Shown: piece after piece, positions 45,836 through 55,511 of the stretch
Numbering within the stretch: position 1 is the first letter of the stretch
Layout: each line of letters opens with the position of its first letter
Source: Tangfeifania diversioriginum
GTDB lineage: Bacteria > Bacteroidota > Bacteroidia > Bacteroidales > Prolixibacteraceae
Assembly (NCBI RefSeq): GCF_900141875.1
Contig: NZ_FQZE01000015.1
Coordinates: 1-64,000, forward strand
DNA: 64,000 bases
Direction: 5' to 3'
Notes under the pieces: generated by a model
Database searches by the model: none
Told to the model about the DNA's origin: nothing
What the model saw: the letters and a program-made list of their open reading frames with translations, nothing else
Translations under genes and position numbers: made by a program

Positions 45836-47617
45836 TTATTTGTAAACCGATCCGAAATTAGCACAGGCACGGTAATCGGAGCCTTCTTTATCTTCACCGA
45901 ACGCATTCCATGCACTGGGCCTGAAAATTTTGTCTTCATCCACATTATGCATATTTACCGGAATGCGCAGCATGGAGGCCAGGGTAATTAAATCGGCACC
46001 AATGTGCCCGTAACTTATTGCCCCGTGGTTGGCGCCCCAGTTGGCCATAACCGAATAAACATCTTTAAAGGCACCTTTTCCGGTTGTCCGTGGTGCAAAC
46101 CAGGTGGTTGGCCAGGTTGGATTGGTCCGTTCGTTCAGTATTTCATGTACATCATCGTCCAGCTCAACGGTGTAGCCTTCGGCCAGTTGAAGCACCGGTC
46201 CAAGCCCTTTAACCATGTTTATGCGCGACATGGTAACCGGCATCTGCCCTTCGGTTTTAAACTGGCTGGAAAAACCGCCTCCCCTGAAATATTCGCGATC
46301 GGCAGGGCAAAAACGGGTTTTAGCCAGGCATTTGTCAACCTCATCTTCCGTAATATCCCAGAATGGTTTCATTGCCGGATTACCGTTTTCATCGGATTGC
46401 TGGGCGGTTGCATCCAGGGTTGTTGAGCCTGAATTGAGGAGATGGATGATTCCGTCTTTTGCCATACCTGTTAATGTTTTGCCGGTAACCCGTTTTACCG
46501 CATCGGGGCTCCAGTAAGTGCGTACATCAGAAAAAATCTGCGCTGTATTGGTGAGCAAATGACCAAATAACATGGGAACCGCGTTAAGGCTGTCATTCTC
46601 GGTAGCAAACACGTAAGCTTCGCGAATGCCGTTCCAGTCGAATGAAGAATTTAACAACGTTTCAGAAAAATCGCCGTTGGGCAAATAATCGGTCCACTGG
46701 CGCTGCCCCTGAAAACCACCTGCAATGGCATTTCTTCCATTCGATTCTTCACCAAAACCGGCCTCTTTCAATTTCGGGTTACCAATCATAAGGTCGCGGA
46801 AAATCAGCGTCATTTTCACCACAGTCTCCCACTCCTTGTCTTTCCGGCCACGATCAACCTGTACTTGGGGTTTATTGTAATCATCGCCTTCAATACAGTT
46901 TTCGCGGGTCCATTTCAGCGCATTTTCATACTCCTCTTTGTCAAAAATCTCTTCGTCAATGCGGCGTTTCACTTCGCTCATATCCACAAACTCGGTGCGC
47001 ATGCCCAGGTATTCCTGAAAAAAATCGGGATTCACCATTGAGCCGGCAATTCCCATTGAAGTATATCCCAACGAGAGGTACGATTTTCCTTTCATTTGAG
47101 CCACTACCAGTGCCGAACGCACAAACCGGATAACTTTTTCTTTCACATCTTCCGGAATGGAATTATCGCCGGCATCCTGCACGTCGCGGCCATAAATACC
47201 GAACGCAGGCAATCCCTTTTGCGTGTATCCGGCAAGGGCTGCGGCGAGGTAAACTGCACCGGGCCGTTCGGTGCCATTAAATCCCCACACAGCTTTGGGA
47301 ACAAGTGGATTGGCATCCATCACTTCGGTGCCGTAGCACCAGCATGGTGTAACCGTTAATGACACTCCTACCCCTTCGCGTTCAAACTTATCGGCGCAAT
47401 AAGCAGCTTCGGCCACACCGCCAATAGTGGTGTCGGCAATCACACACTCCACTTCTTCCCCACCGGGAAAACGCAGATTTTCTTCAATGAGCTGCGCTGC
47501 GGCTTTTGCCAGGTTCATGGTTTGTTCTTCGAGCGATTCGCGTACGCCTCTTTCACGTCCGTCGATGACAGGACGGATACCTACTTTGGGATTCCTCCCA
47601 ATTAATCTGTTTGCCAT
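45836..47617 (-). CDS. fucI: L-fucose isomerase
   Basis: 593 residues (E. coli FucI: 591), converting L-fucose to L-fuculose; the enzyme also acts on D-arabinose. Family sequence is recognisable throughout: [21 protein letters not shown] at the start, then [33 protein letters not shown], and [17 protein letters not shown]-like ([21 protein letters not shown]). The Mn2+-binding Glu/Asp/His residues are not individually verified here. Its gene stands directly next to the RAYT/REP block, whose copy A fills the promoter region (28 bases from ATG), so expression may depend on sequences inside the repeat. Confidence 0.95.
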   Translation of the reverse strand: MANRLIGRNPKVGIRPVIDGRERGVRESLEEQTMNLAKAAAQLIEENLRFPGGEEVECVIADTTIGGVAEAAYCADKFEREGVGVSLTVTPCWCYGTEVMDANPLVPKAVWGFNGTERPGAVYLAAALAGYTQKGLPAFGIYGRDVQDAGDNSIPEDVKEKVIRFVRSALVVAQMKGKSYLSLGYTSMGIAGSMVNPDFFQEYLGMRTEFVDMSEVKRRIDEEIFDKEEYENALKWTRENCIEGDDYNKPQVQVDRGRKDKEWETVVKMTLIFRDLMIGNPKLKEAGFGEESNGRNAIAGGFQGQRQWTDYLPNGDFSETLLNSSFDWNGIREAYVFATENDSLNAVPMLFGHLLTNTAQIFSDVRTYWSPDAVKRVTGKTLTGMAKDGIIHLLNSGSTTLDATAQQSDENGNPAMKPFWDITEDEVDKCLAKTRFCPADREYFRGGGFSSQFKTEGQMPVTMSRINMVKGLGPVLQLAEGYTVELDDDVHEILNERTNPTWPTTWFAPRTTGKGAFKDVYSVMANWGANHGAISYGHIGADLITLASMLRIPVNMHNVDEDKIFRPSAWNAFGEDKEGSDYRACANFGSVYK

Positions 47618-47645
47618 AGTTATTTATTTTAGAATGAATTATTTG

Positions 47646-47909
47646 TTTATGTGGGCTAAAGCCCGGTTATTCTTTTGTTATCCTTGCATCCCCAGCTTAA
47701 AAGCCGGGGTTAGTTTTCGTTTGCCTGTTCCTACCCGAATGCTTGATTCATACTAAGGGCACTATCCTAACTGGCTTTCACTTTCCTTAGTTTGTTAACT
47801 GGCATTAGTATCCGATGTTCCACTTACCTAATAACCCTGGCTTTTAAGCCAGGGGCTGGCTGACATTCACCTCTGTTCTCGGGCTTTAGCCCGGCATCCT
47901 TTCAAATCC
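47646..47909. repeat. REP/BIME block, copy A
   Basis: 264 bases ~97% identical to 48332-48602. It contains four small palindromes: GGGCTAAAGCCCGG, CCCCAGCTTAAAAGCCGGGG, CCCTGGCTTTTAAGCCAGGG and CGGGCTTTAGCCCGG, arranged as two inverted pairs around a non-palindromic spacer. Its right end overlaps the last codons and stop of the transposase gene (the TAA lies within GGGCTAAAGCCC). Copies A and B flank the transposase. Confidence 0.92.
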
Positions 47910-48320
47910 GTAATTATTAAGGAACTCGTCCACTTCTTCTCCCCAGCTCTTCTTCCTGTGATGCTCCTCCTGGTTACGGATGTACTGTCGCACCCGCCCC
48001 ACCTGCGATTCACTCACTGATACAGCGAAATACTCATCTGCCCATTCAAATTCCCCTGGAACTACCTTCTGCTTATTTATCCAGTAGGAAGATTCCCCTT
48101 TTAACAATTGCATCACTTTTGCCATGGTCTGTTCAGCCGTAAGCGAAATCAGGCAATGAACATGCTCATTATGTCCGCTAATTTCGAACAGGAATATTCC
48201 TTTTTCCTTTGCATTCTTGCGAATGTGGTCGAAAACCTTGTTTTTAACCGGACCTGCAAAATGAGGGATCCTTTCTTTTGTTCCCCAAACTGCGTGTATC
48301 CAAATTCTTACATAAGACAT
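47886..48320 (-). CDS. RAYT: REP-associated IS200-like Y1 transposase
   Basis: 144 residues of the IS200/IS605 TnpA (Y1_Tnp) fold. The HUH metal motif is at H53-V-H55 in GHNEHVHCLISL. The catalytic tyrosine is probably Tyr113 in VRQYIRNQEEHH. The gene is bracketed by two nearly identical REP/BIME blocks, which marks it as a REP-associated tyrosine transposase (RAYT), not a mobile IS200. RAYTs are thought to bind and spread REP hairpins. Start: ATG with MSYVRIWIHAVWGTKE. The stop codon is contributed by the REP palindrome. Confidence 0.92.
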   Translation of the reverse strand: MSYVRIWIHAVWGTKERIPHFAGPVKNKVFDHIRKNAKEKGIFLFEISGHNEHVHCLISLTAEQTMAKVMQLLKGESSYWINKQKVVPGEFEWADEYFAVSVSESQVGRVRQYIRNQEEHHRKKSWGEEVDEFLNNYGFERMPG

Positions 48321-48331
48321 GTTGTTTTTTC

Positions 48332-48602
48332 TTTATGTGGGCTAAAGCCCGGTTATTCATCTGCTATCCTTGCATCCCCAGCTTAAAAGCCGGGGTTAGT
48401 TTTCGTTTGCCTGTTCCTACCCGAATGCTGGATTCATACTAAGGGCACTATCCTAACTGGCTTTCACTTTCCTCAGTTTGTTGACTGGCGTTAGTATCCG
48501 ATGTTCCACTTACCTAATAACTAATAACCCTGGCTTTTAAGCCAGGGGCTGGCTGACATTCACCTCTGTCCTCGGGCTTTAGCCCGGCATCCTTTCAAAT
48601 CC
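48332..48602. repeat. REP/BIME block, copy B
   Basis: 271 bases, the second copy. Differences from copy A are about eight substitutions and one 7-base insertion (TAACTAA, a tandem duplication next to AATAACCC). It ends at the same point (GGCATCCTTTCAAATCC) as copy A, i.e. with a fragment of the transposase 3' end. A further CCCCAGCTTAAAAGCCGGGG-type palindrome follows immediately (48602-48621). Confidence 0.9.
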
Positions 48603-48870
48603 CCCAGCTTAAAAGCCGGGGTCAGTTATCATCTTTCGTTTGTCTGGCCCATTCCGAAAACTGGTTAAGAACTTTCACTTTTATCATTCACCAGGTGAAG
48701 AGCTGCTAACCGAGATTAATCAGTTCTCATATTGTGCTGTGCTGTACTGTGCTGCAATATATAAAATTTAAATTATTTTCAGAAATGCTTTTCAACATAA
48801 AAGCCTCCGGAGTAAACCTGAAAGCAGCAAATTTGTTACAGTATTCAACAAAACATTTAAACAAAAATTT
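48603..48870. other. Gene-free region upstream of bcp
   Basis: It begins with one more REP palindrome (CCAGCTTAAAAGCCGG) and holds a short GCTGTGCTGTACTGTGCTGC repetition around 48733-48756. No gene and no clear promoter consensus are seen; AT-rich sequence precedes the bcp start. Confidence 0.4.
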
Positions 48871-49332
48871 ATGACAGCAATAAAAATAGGCGACAAAATT
48901 CCCGGCTTCTCTTTACCGGATCAAAACGGGATGGTGGCGGACATGAAAAATTTCATTGGGGAAAGCAACATCGTGCTATTCTTCTACCCGAAAGACGACA
49001 CACCTGGTTGCACCAGGGAGGCTTGCTCTTTCCGCGACCATTATGAAGATTTTGCAGATGCAGGGGCAGAGGTTTTTGGAATCAGCGGACAATCGGTGGG
49101 GAGCCATAAAAATTTTGCAGAAAAACACAACCTGAACTACAAACTACTGAGTGATGAGGGCAACAAAGTGCGTAAATTATTTGGTGTGCCGTCCAGTTTT
49201 TTCGGGCTGATGCCTGGCCGTGTAACTTATGTAGCTGACCGCACCGGGAAAGTGGTTTATATTTTCAACTCGCAAACCAATGTAAAGGAGCATGTTGACA
49301 AAGCACTTCAGGTTTTGGGCAACGTAAAATAA
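48871..49332 (+). CDS. bcp: Thiol peroxidase, Bcp/PrxQ type
   Basis: 153 residues (E. coli Bcp: 156). Thioredoxin-dependent peroxiredoxin that reduces H2O2 and organic hydroperoxides in the cytoplasm. Active-site segment FYPKDDTPGCTREAC gives peroxidatic Cys47 (in TPGC) and the resolving Cys52 (C-x4-C), the PrxQ alpha pattern. The C-terminal SQTNVKEHVDKALQVL helix is normal. Its last 25 bases overlap the 3' end of the convergent histidine kinase gene, an antisense overlap. Confidence 0.95.
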   Translation: MTAIKIGDKIPGFSLPDQNGMVADMKNFIGESNIVLFFYPKDDTPGCTREACSFRDHYEDFADAGAEVFGISGQSVGSHKNFAEKHNLNYKLLSDEGNKVRKLFGVPSSFFGLMPGRVTYVADRTGKVVYIFNSQTNVKEHVDKALQVLGNVK

Positions 49333-51602
49333 AAGGCGGCCCCTTTGCCCACTTCCCCTTCGGCCCAAACCTTGCCGCCATGCCGGAAAATAATTCGTTT
49401 ACTGATGGCCAAACCAACCCCGGTTCCTTCAAATTCATCCTCTTTGTGCAATCGCTGAAAAACGCCAAATATTTTATCCACATATTTCGGATCGAAGCCG
49501 GCACCGTGATCTTTTACATAATACACATAATCATTATTATTTTCGCTTTCAGTTGTGCCAATTTCAATTTTTTTAATGTCGGATTTTGAGCTGTATTTCA
49601 AAGCGTTTCCAATTAAATTTTGCCATACCTGGCGGATGAGCCGCTGATCGCATTTCACTTCAGGCATTGGGTGGATTGTCAATTCGAAGCTGCTTTTTTC
49701 ATCTTCGGTGGCTGTTTCTTCAAATATTTCTGTGGCCGTTGCCTTCATGTCAACATCCGAATGCTTCAAGTCGGCCCTGGAAACCCGCGAAAGATTGAGC
49801 AGGTCGGAAATCAGCGTGTCCATTTTATCAGCATTGGCCCTGATTGTTTGTATAAACCTTTTGCCCTCATCGTCGAGTTTATCGGCATAATCTTCGGCCA
49901 GGAAACTTGAAAAACCATTGATTGCCCTTAGCGGCGCCCGTAAATCATGCGAAACCGAATAAGTAAACGCCTCGAGTTCGTTGTTGGAATATTCCAGCAA
50001 CCGGCGTTGTTCTTTTAATTCTTTTGTAATATTGTTCAGGTCTTCCACCATGTAAAGCATGGCTTTTTGGCTTTTATTGAGCTTTTGTATTTTATCTTCC
50101 AGTTCGGCAGTGCGTTCGGACACTTTAACTTCGAGGTCGTTTTTTAGCTGAAGGAGTTCACTCTGCGCTTTCTTCCTGTCAGTTATATCCCTAAAAGTTA
50201 CAACTAAACCGGTAATGGCCTCATTTTGGCGAATGGGATACGAAAAATATTCAGCCGGAAATCCTGTACCATCTTCTCTCCACAACATTTCCATGTCGCT
50301 GTATGTACCTCTTCCTGCCTGGAAAGCTTTTAAAATCAGGCAGTCATCTTTTGTGTATTCCGTTCCGTCGGGTTTAGTATGGTGAATCAAATCGTGCATA
50401 TTTTTCCCAAGCACCTCATTTTTAGTGCTGAATCCCAACATCTCAAGTGCAGACTGATTTATCAGCGTACAATTTCCGTTGGTGTCGATGGCGTAAAATC
50501 CTTCGGCAGTTGAGTTCAGCAACAGCCTGATTTGAGCTTCGTTACTTTTGGCAATAGTCTGTTGTTGCCTCAATTCCTGCAATGTATTTTTATGTTTCGA
50601 AATTTCTTCTTTTAAAATCCGGGTGCGTTTTTTTACTTCTTTACGTAAAAAAATAATCCACGAAGCAACAAAAACAGCAACTAAGGGAATTAATATAAAG
50701 AGTAAAATTTTAGCCAGATTATAGGGGGCTACAAGTGAGTCATCGTCGGGTCCCAGCCATTTGGCTTTTATTTCATCGTAGGTGCCGTTGGCTATTACAA
50801 TCGAGAGTCCTTCGTTAAGCCGGTTGAGCAATTGGCTGTTTCCTTCCTGAACCGCAAAACAAAAATCTTGTCGGAATTGTGGAATTTGAAACTTCAGAGG
50901 TTCTAACGTTCTCAATTCCAATTCTTCAATAAGTTTTACCCCTGTAATACGCTGAGTTATAACTGCATCGTACTGGCCGTTTGCCAAATTTCGAAAAGCC
51001 TCTTCGTATGTACTGGTAGTGAAAATCTTAACTGAAATTTTTTCGCGTCGCACAAATTCCTCGGCATTGTCGCCTTCCATTACCGCAATTTCTTTGCCTT
51101 TCAAATCTTCAAAGGAATTAATGCCGGTTGTACCTTTGCGCACAAATACAGCACCATGTAACGAAAGATAAGGCATTGTAAAATCGAACACTCCTTCGCG
51201 TTCGGGTGTACGCCCCACCAGCGGAAGGGCATCGATTTGTCCTTCGGCCAGGTCATTTTTAATCCGGTTCCAGACCCCGATTTTTATACCTACCTGTAAT
51301 CCTGCTGCTTCGGCAGCGGCTTTAAACAATTCAACCGAAAAACCATCAGCGTTTCCATTTTCGTCCACAATACAATAAGGCGGATAATCGGGTTCGGAGG
51401 CAATAACAATTGAATCTTCCTGATTGAAATCAGTAATAGCTGAATTGCTTTGCTGTGCAAAAATTAAGGGCGCAAAAAAGAAAAAAAACAGAAAGACACT
51501 GATACTTTTTTTTACGTTAAATCCCTGAAATAAAAACCATTCCTCAAGAATTTTCTTCCTGGCAAAAGTTATCCAATAATTTATGATTTCGCTCCCAATC
51601 AT
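49308..51602 (-). CDS. Hybrid sensor: periplasmic SBP_bac_3 domain plus PAS and histidine kinase
   Basis: 764 residues. The signal/anchor is near residues 31-50. A periplasmic amino-acid-type solute-binding domain (SBP_bac_3, about 60-285: YPPYCIVDENGNADGFSVELF) follows, with a membrane helix at about 298-320. Then come a coiled coil, a PAS domain (about 355-475, LLNSTAEGFYAIDTNGNCTLI), another coil, HisKA with phospho-acceptor His (FTYSVSHDLRAPLRAING) and HATPase (NLIGNALKYSSKSD, DHGAGFDPKYVDKIFGVFQ, GTGVGLAISKRII). It lacks a receiver domain and no response regulator lies nearby. It is the last gene of the sensor operon. Confidence 0.9.
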   Translation of the reverse strand: MIGSEIINYWITFARKKILEEWFLFQGFNVKKSISVFLFFFFFAPLIFAQQSNSAITDFNQEDSIVIASEPDYPPYCIVDENGNADGFSVELFKAAAEAAGLQVGIKIGVWNRIKNDLAEGQIDALPLVGRTPEREGVFDFTMPYLSLHGAVFVRKGTTGINSFEDLKGKEIAVMEGDNAEEFVRREKISVKIFTTSTYEEAFRNLANGQYDAVITQRITGVKLIEELELRTLEPLKFQIPQFRQDFCFAVQEGNSQLLNRLNEGLSIVIANGTYDEIKAKWLGPDDDSLVAPYNLAKILLFILIPLVAVFVASWIIFLRKEVKKRTRILKEEISKHKNTLQELRQQQTIAKSNEAQIRLLLNSTAEGFYAIDTNGNCTLINQSALEMLGFSTKNEVLGKNMHDLIHHTKPDGTEYTKDDCLILKAFQAGRGTYSDMEMLWREDGTGFPAEYFSYPIRQNEAITGLVVTFRDITDRKKAQSELLQLKNDLEVKVSERTAELEDKIQKLNKSQKAMLYMVEDLNNITKELKEQRRLLEYSNNELEAFTYSVSHDLRAPLRAINGFSSFLAEDYADKLDDEGKRFIQTIRANADKMDTLISDLLNLSRVSRADLKHSDVDMKATATEIFEETATEDEKSSFELTIHPMPEVKCDQRLIRQVWQNLIGNALKYSSKSDIKKIEIGTTESENNNDYVYYVKDHGAGFDPKYVDKIFGVFQRLHKEDEFEGTGVGLAISKRIIFRHGGKVWAEGEVGKGAAFYFTLPKT

Positions 51603-51629
51603 TGTTTAGTGTTAGTTTTAGCAGTTCGT

Positions 51630-53441
51630 TTAATTTTTATCATTTTTCAGTGCATTAATTTCTTGTCGCAGCTCTTCCATGCGCAGTTCGCGCTCTATAG
51701 TCGCCTCTCGGAAGCTTTCCAGTTCTTCAATGCGTTGGTTCAACTCTTTTGTTTTTTCATTCACTTGCATTTCCAGCTTTTCTTTCATTTTTTTCAATTC
51801 GTTTTCTGCATTTTTCCGTTCAGTGATGTCGAGTACCACCGCCGAAAAAAGCTTTTCATTTCTGTATTCCAGCAATTGAATATTTATTTCGGCTTCATAA
51901 AAAGTACCGTCTTTACGGTAATGCCGGGATTCAAATCGAACAGGCTGACTTTCCACTGACCTTAATTTTTCAAAAATCTTTTTAACGTCTTCCTCCTGAA
52001 TATCCGGTTTCAGGTTCATCGGTGTCATTTGTTTCATCTCGCTGAGGGTGTAACCGGTATTGGCCAGTGCGGCATTGTTCACTTCCACAAAACGCAGGGT
52101 AACGGCGTCGATTAAATAAATTTCGTTTACCGACTGGTGGAAAATTTTACCCAACCGATCGAGCCGCGAATTTGCAGACATGCTATCGGTAATGTCGTTT
52201 ACAAACGCAACAATGTGGGTGTCTGAAACTTTTACTGCATCCACCGTCAATGTCTTCTTTTTACCTGTTTTGGTCAAAAACGGATATATTCCAGAAGCTT
52301 TCCCGCCAACATCCACTCTTTTAAAATGATTTGCAACTTCATCCCGTAACTCTTCAGGTGCGAATTCTGAAATAGACTTTTTGAGTATTTCTCCGGATGA
52401 ATAACCTGTAAGTTCACAAGCCTTGGGGTTCACTTCAACTAAATGCCCTGTTTCGTTGGCGACAAATACTCCAAAAGGAGAATTCTCAAAGTAACTTTGC
52501 AACTTTTCTTTTTCTTTGTTCAATTGCAGGACATTTGAACGGGTTTGGGCAGATTGTTTTTTTAACCGCACGCTGTACCCCAATAATACGAGCCCGACCA
52601 ACAACACCAAACCAGCGACTGCGAAATAATACGGAAAATGTGAGTGTTTCTCTGACTGACTTATTTCTAATCCCTTATATTGTTCCAGTATTTGGTAATA
52701 AAAAGAGCGCGGCGTGTTCTTCCAGTCGGCCAAATGGCTGTCAATAGTTTTGAGCAACCAGGTATTTTCTCCTTTGGGAGTGGCAAAATGCAAAATGGCG
52801 GCGTTAAAAATAACCGGTGTTTTTTTCAGATCGTAATCGTTGAAATTCATTTCGCCAAAAAAATTGTTGGTCACTGCCACATCGGCAACACCAATTTTCA
52901 CTTCGGAGAATGCTTCTCCGAATGAAGAGGCATGAATTTCAGTAAAACTGTATCCGTAGCCTGCCATAACCTGCTTGAAAAATGTTTGCTGGACCGAGCC
53001 TTCGACCAATGCCACTTTTTTGTCCTCCAAATCTGAAAGTTGCGAAATTCCGCTTCCGGGCGACGCATAAACCTGCGACCAGCTTTCGATAACCGGCAGG
53101 TTATTGAAGCTGAATTTTTGTGCGCGTTCATAAGAAAAAGCCACGTCGGGCATCAGGTCAATTTCGCTATTTTCGAGCGACTGCAGGCAATCGCTCCAGT
53201 TGCAACGGAAATATTCCAGCTGCCACCCTTCTTGCCGGGCCATTTCTTCGAGTATTTCGATAAAAATACCGGCTGCATTTCCGCTTTCGTCAATAAATAC
53301 TTTGGGCGGATTCTGGTAAATGCCTACTTTAATGGTACTGTCGGGCTGTGAAAATGCCTGCTTGGCGAAAACAAAAGATAAAACCAAAAGCAAAATTGTT
53401 GCTGCAGTAATTTTATGCCTGACACAAATTAAAGTATTCAT
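51630..53441 (-). CDS. Kinase-less sensor: SBP_bac_3 domain plus two PAS domains
   Basis: About 603 residues from the ATG at 53441 (a TTG six bases upstream is possible). Signal peptide (ends AFSQ), periplasmic SBP_bac_3 (about 35-255, KVGIYQNPPKVFIDESGNAAG), membrane helix (about 275-295), PAS (about 305-425, YFENSPFGVFVANETGHL), PAS (about 430-545), and a C-terminal coiled coil with RIEELESFREATIEREL. It has no HisKA, HATPase, GGDEF or HTH. It probably passes signal through its coiled coil to a kinase in the complex. It starts 12 bases after the preceding gene's stop. Confidence 0.88.
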   Translation of the reverse strand: MNTLICVRHKITAATILLLVLSFVFAKQAFSQPDSTIKVGIYQNPPKVFIDESGNAAGIFIEILEEMARQEGWQLEYFRCNWSDCLQSLENSEIDLMPDVAFSYERAQKFSFNNLPVIESWSQVYASPGSGISQLSDLEDKKVALVEGSVQQTFFKQVMAGYGYSFTEIHASSFGEAFSEVKIGVADVAVTNNFFGEMNFNDYDLKKTPVIFNAAILHFATPKGENTWLLKTIDSHLADWKNTPRSFYYQILEQYKGLEISQSEKHSHFPYYFAVAGLVLLVGLVLLGYSVRLKKQSAQTRSNVLQLNKEKEKLQSYFENSPFGVFVANETGHLVEVNPKACELTGYSSGEILKKSISEFAPEELRDEVANHFKRVDVGGKASGIYPFLTKTGKKKTLTVDAVKVSDTHIVAFVNDITDSMSANSRLDRLGKIFHQSVNEIYLIDAVTLRFVEVNNAALANTGYTLSEMKQMTPMNLKPDIQEEDVKKIFEKLRSVESQPVRFESRHYRKDGTFYEAEINIQLLEYRNEKLFSAVVLDITERKNAENELKKMKEKLEMQVNEKTKELNQRIEELESFREATIERELRMEELRQEINALKNDKN

Positions 53442-53452
53442 CTGCAATGGTT

Positions 53453-54820
53453 TTATAATTCTGGATCTTTCAGCAATTTTATCTCCTCGCGCAGCTCTTT
53501 TATCCGGAATTCGCGTTCGATGGTTGCATTCTGGAAACGCTCCAGTTCGGCAATACGTTCGCGCAGTTCACTTGTTTTCTCTTCCACTTCCACTTCAAGG
53601 TTTTCTTTTAAGCGGCGCAATTCATTTTCTGCTTTTACCCGTTCAGTAATATCATGAATCATGGATAACATCACTTTCCTGCCTGATTGCATAATGGTTT
53701 CAGCTGACCAGAGTGCAATAATCACTTCTCCTCCTTTTGTGTTAAATTCAATGTATTCATTTTTAAAAGAGCCGTTTTGTAAGACTTGCTGAATAAGCCG
53801 ATCGCGTTCTGAAGGATTACGCCAAATGCCGACTTCTTTTGAGGTTTTCCCAATTTGTTCTTCCCTTGGATACCCAAGCATTTCAATCCATCGGTTATTT
53901 ACATCGATAATAAGCCCTGATTCAATGTCGGAAATAACCAATGGGGCCGGGCTCGCTTTGAAAGCAGTGGAAAAGCGTTCTTCGCTTTCTTTCAGATCTT
54001 CTTCATGCTTTTTTCGTTGTGTAATATCTCTGATGATTAAACTATTTCTGAGTTCACCCTTACCGGTTTTATATATTGAAGAAGTTATTTCAGTCGGAAA
54101 TAGTGAACCATTTTTCCTAAAGAAAGTGAGTTCGCCGGAAACATGTCCTTTCTTTTTGCGTTCTTCAGTGAATTTAAGGAGGTTGGGATCATCCAGGTTT
54201 ACAATGCCTTCTCTGCCTGCCCGGGTCAATTCTTCTTCTGTCATTTGAAACATGTCGCAGGCTGCTTTATTGGCATTTAATATTGAGCCGTCAGGATTTG
54301 TAATTAAAATGGCATCCAAGCTATTCTCCATCACGAGGCGAAACCGCTCTTCGCTTTCTTTCAGCTCATTTTCAGATTTCCGGCGCTTTTCAATTTCTTC
54401 GGTCAGGTCTTCAATTAAATTAAGGGAAGCTTTTCGGGCTTTTTTAAGCTCGCCCACGGTTTGCTGTAATTTTACATTTCTTTCTTCTGCAATTTTTTCA
54501 ATGGACAGTTTTTCTTCATTACGATTTTCATCGAAAACAAGTCGTTCCAAAATAACGGCCAGCATTTGCACTGCGTTTTGAATAAGGCTGCGGTTTTCAT
54601 CTGAAAGTTCACCTTCATTTTCAATCTCAACAACACCAAAAAATGAATTCCGGGTTTTGATTTCCATGTCGTTTTCGGAACCTTTTTCGGGCAGGTAGTT
54701 AAATTTTACAGGTCGGAAAGCATCGTTCATCCCGTCAACAAACAGCTCAATTATTTTGGACCTGCTATGCAGTTGCGACAGGTTAAACATCAGCAGAAAA
54801 AGGTTATGTGCAAAGTTCAT
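53453..54820 (-). CDS. Kinase-less sensor: GAF-like plus two PAS domains
   Basis: 455 residues. A small N-terminal domain (about 1-95, GAF-like, unnamed), a coiled coil (about 100-150), PAS (about 155-275, VMENSLDAILITNPDGSILN), PAS (about 285-400, AFKASPAPLVISDIESGLI) and a C-terminal coil RIAELERFQNATIEREF then KELREEIKLLK. No output domain and no membrane segment, so it is cytoplasmic. The terminal coil strongly resembles that of the SBP/PAS protein next to it. The ATG at 54820 leaves a short N-terminus, so an N-terminal truncation is possible. Confidence 0.85.
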   Translation of the reverse strand: MNFAHNLFLLMFNLSQLHSRSKIIELFVDGMNDAFRPVKFNYLPEKGSENDMEIKTRNSFFGVVEIENEGELSDENRSLIQNAVQMLAVILERLVFDENRNEEKLSIEKIAEERNVKLQQTVGELKKARKASLNLIEDLTEEIEKRRKSENELKESEERFRLVMENSLDAILITNPDGSILNANKAACDMFQMTEEELTRAGREGIVNLDDPNLLKFTEERKKKGHVSGELTFFRKNGSLFPTEITSSIYKTGKGELRNSLIIRDITQRKKHEEDLKESEERFSTAFKASPAPLVISDIESGLIIDVNNRWIEMLGYPREEQIGKTSKEVGIWRNPSERDRLIQQVLQNGSFKNEYIEFNTKGGEVIIALWSAETIMQSGRKVMLSMIHDITERVKAENELRRLKENLEVEVEEKTSELRERIAELERFQNATIEREFRIKELREEIKLLKDPEL

Positions 54821-54835
54821 AGTCCAAAAAATTCA

Positions 54836-55486
54836 TTAAACAGTTAAGAATTCAGGTGCATTTTGCCTGAGCCATTCATCGGGATCCTGGTAATATGGAT
54901 TTTGGGTAATTACCCCGCCGGAAATGGTGTATGGATGGGTGCGCAATACATTCATAATAGTGCTGCCCGAAAATTTATTGACATTGTACATGCAGACACT
55001 AATCCATGGTTTTCCCGGAATGAAATAGTTGAGCCGCGATTCGTAAACCATGAGGTGTTCCACGCCGGGAATGGCTTCGAGTGCCCACACCATTTCTGCT
55101 GTGGCGCGGATATTGCGCCGGCCCTTTTTCTGGGATTCATTAAAATATTCATTGAGGCTTTTATCCATTGCAAGAGGGGAAAAAGTGCCACCAGGATAGT
55201 AGAATTCTTTAGCGCCTCTTATTGTAAAAAGCGCTGGATCGTGCGGGTGGTGTTTACATTCAGGGTAAAACTTTCCGTATTTTTCAATAAACTCCTCTTG
55301 GCTGTGCTCCTCGGGGCAATACAGCTGTTTGTCTTTTTCGATGGCTCCCTGGTGCAAAAACCCGAAAATGATTTCGTCGCGCTCGGCTTCGGTTTCGTAA
55401 AGCCCACAAATGTGCAATCCCCAGTTGCAGGTGTAACCGCCAAAACCCATGTTCAGTTTTTCCTGGTCCGATGTTTTGATGTGCAT
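54836..55486 (-). CDS. MEDS-domain (DcmR sensory) protein
   Basis: 216 residues, essentially one MEDS domain (methanogen/methylotroph DcmR sensory domain). Indicative segments are WGLHICGLYETEAERDEIIFG near the start and KKGRRNIRATAEMVWALEAIPG in the middle. MEDS domains are thought to sense small hydrocarbon-type or halogenated ligands and occur mainly in sensor kinases of methanogens and methylotrophs. A free-standing MEDS protein inside a PAS-sensor operon is uncommon. A good RBS (GAAAGGA) precedes the ATG. Confidence 0.82.
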   Translation of the reverse strand: MHIKTSDQEKLNMGFGGYTCNWGLHICGLYETEAERDEIIFGFLHQGAIEKDKQLYCPEEHSQEEFIEKYGKFYPECKHHPHDPALFTIRGAKEFYYPGGTFSPLAMDKSLNEYFNESQKKGRRNIRATAEMVWALEAIPGVEHLMVYESRLNYFIPGKPWISVCMYNVNKFSGSTIMNVLRTHPYTISGGVITQNPYYQDPDEWLRQNAPEFLTV

Positions 55487-55511
55487 ATTTTTTCCTTTCT
55501 GCTAAAAATAA

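Noticed and set aside
48733-48756. Microsatellite upstream of bcp
   Set aside because: Only a few imperfect GTGCTG/GTACTG units; too short to call a functional repeat.
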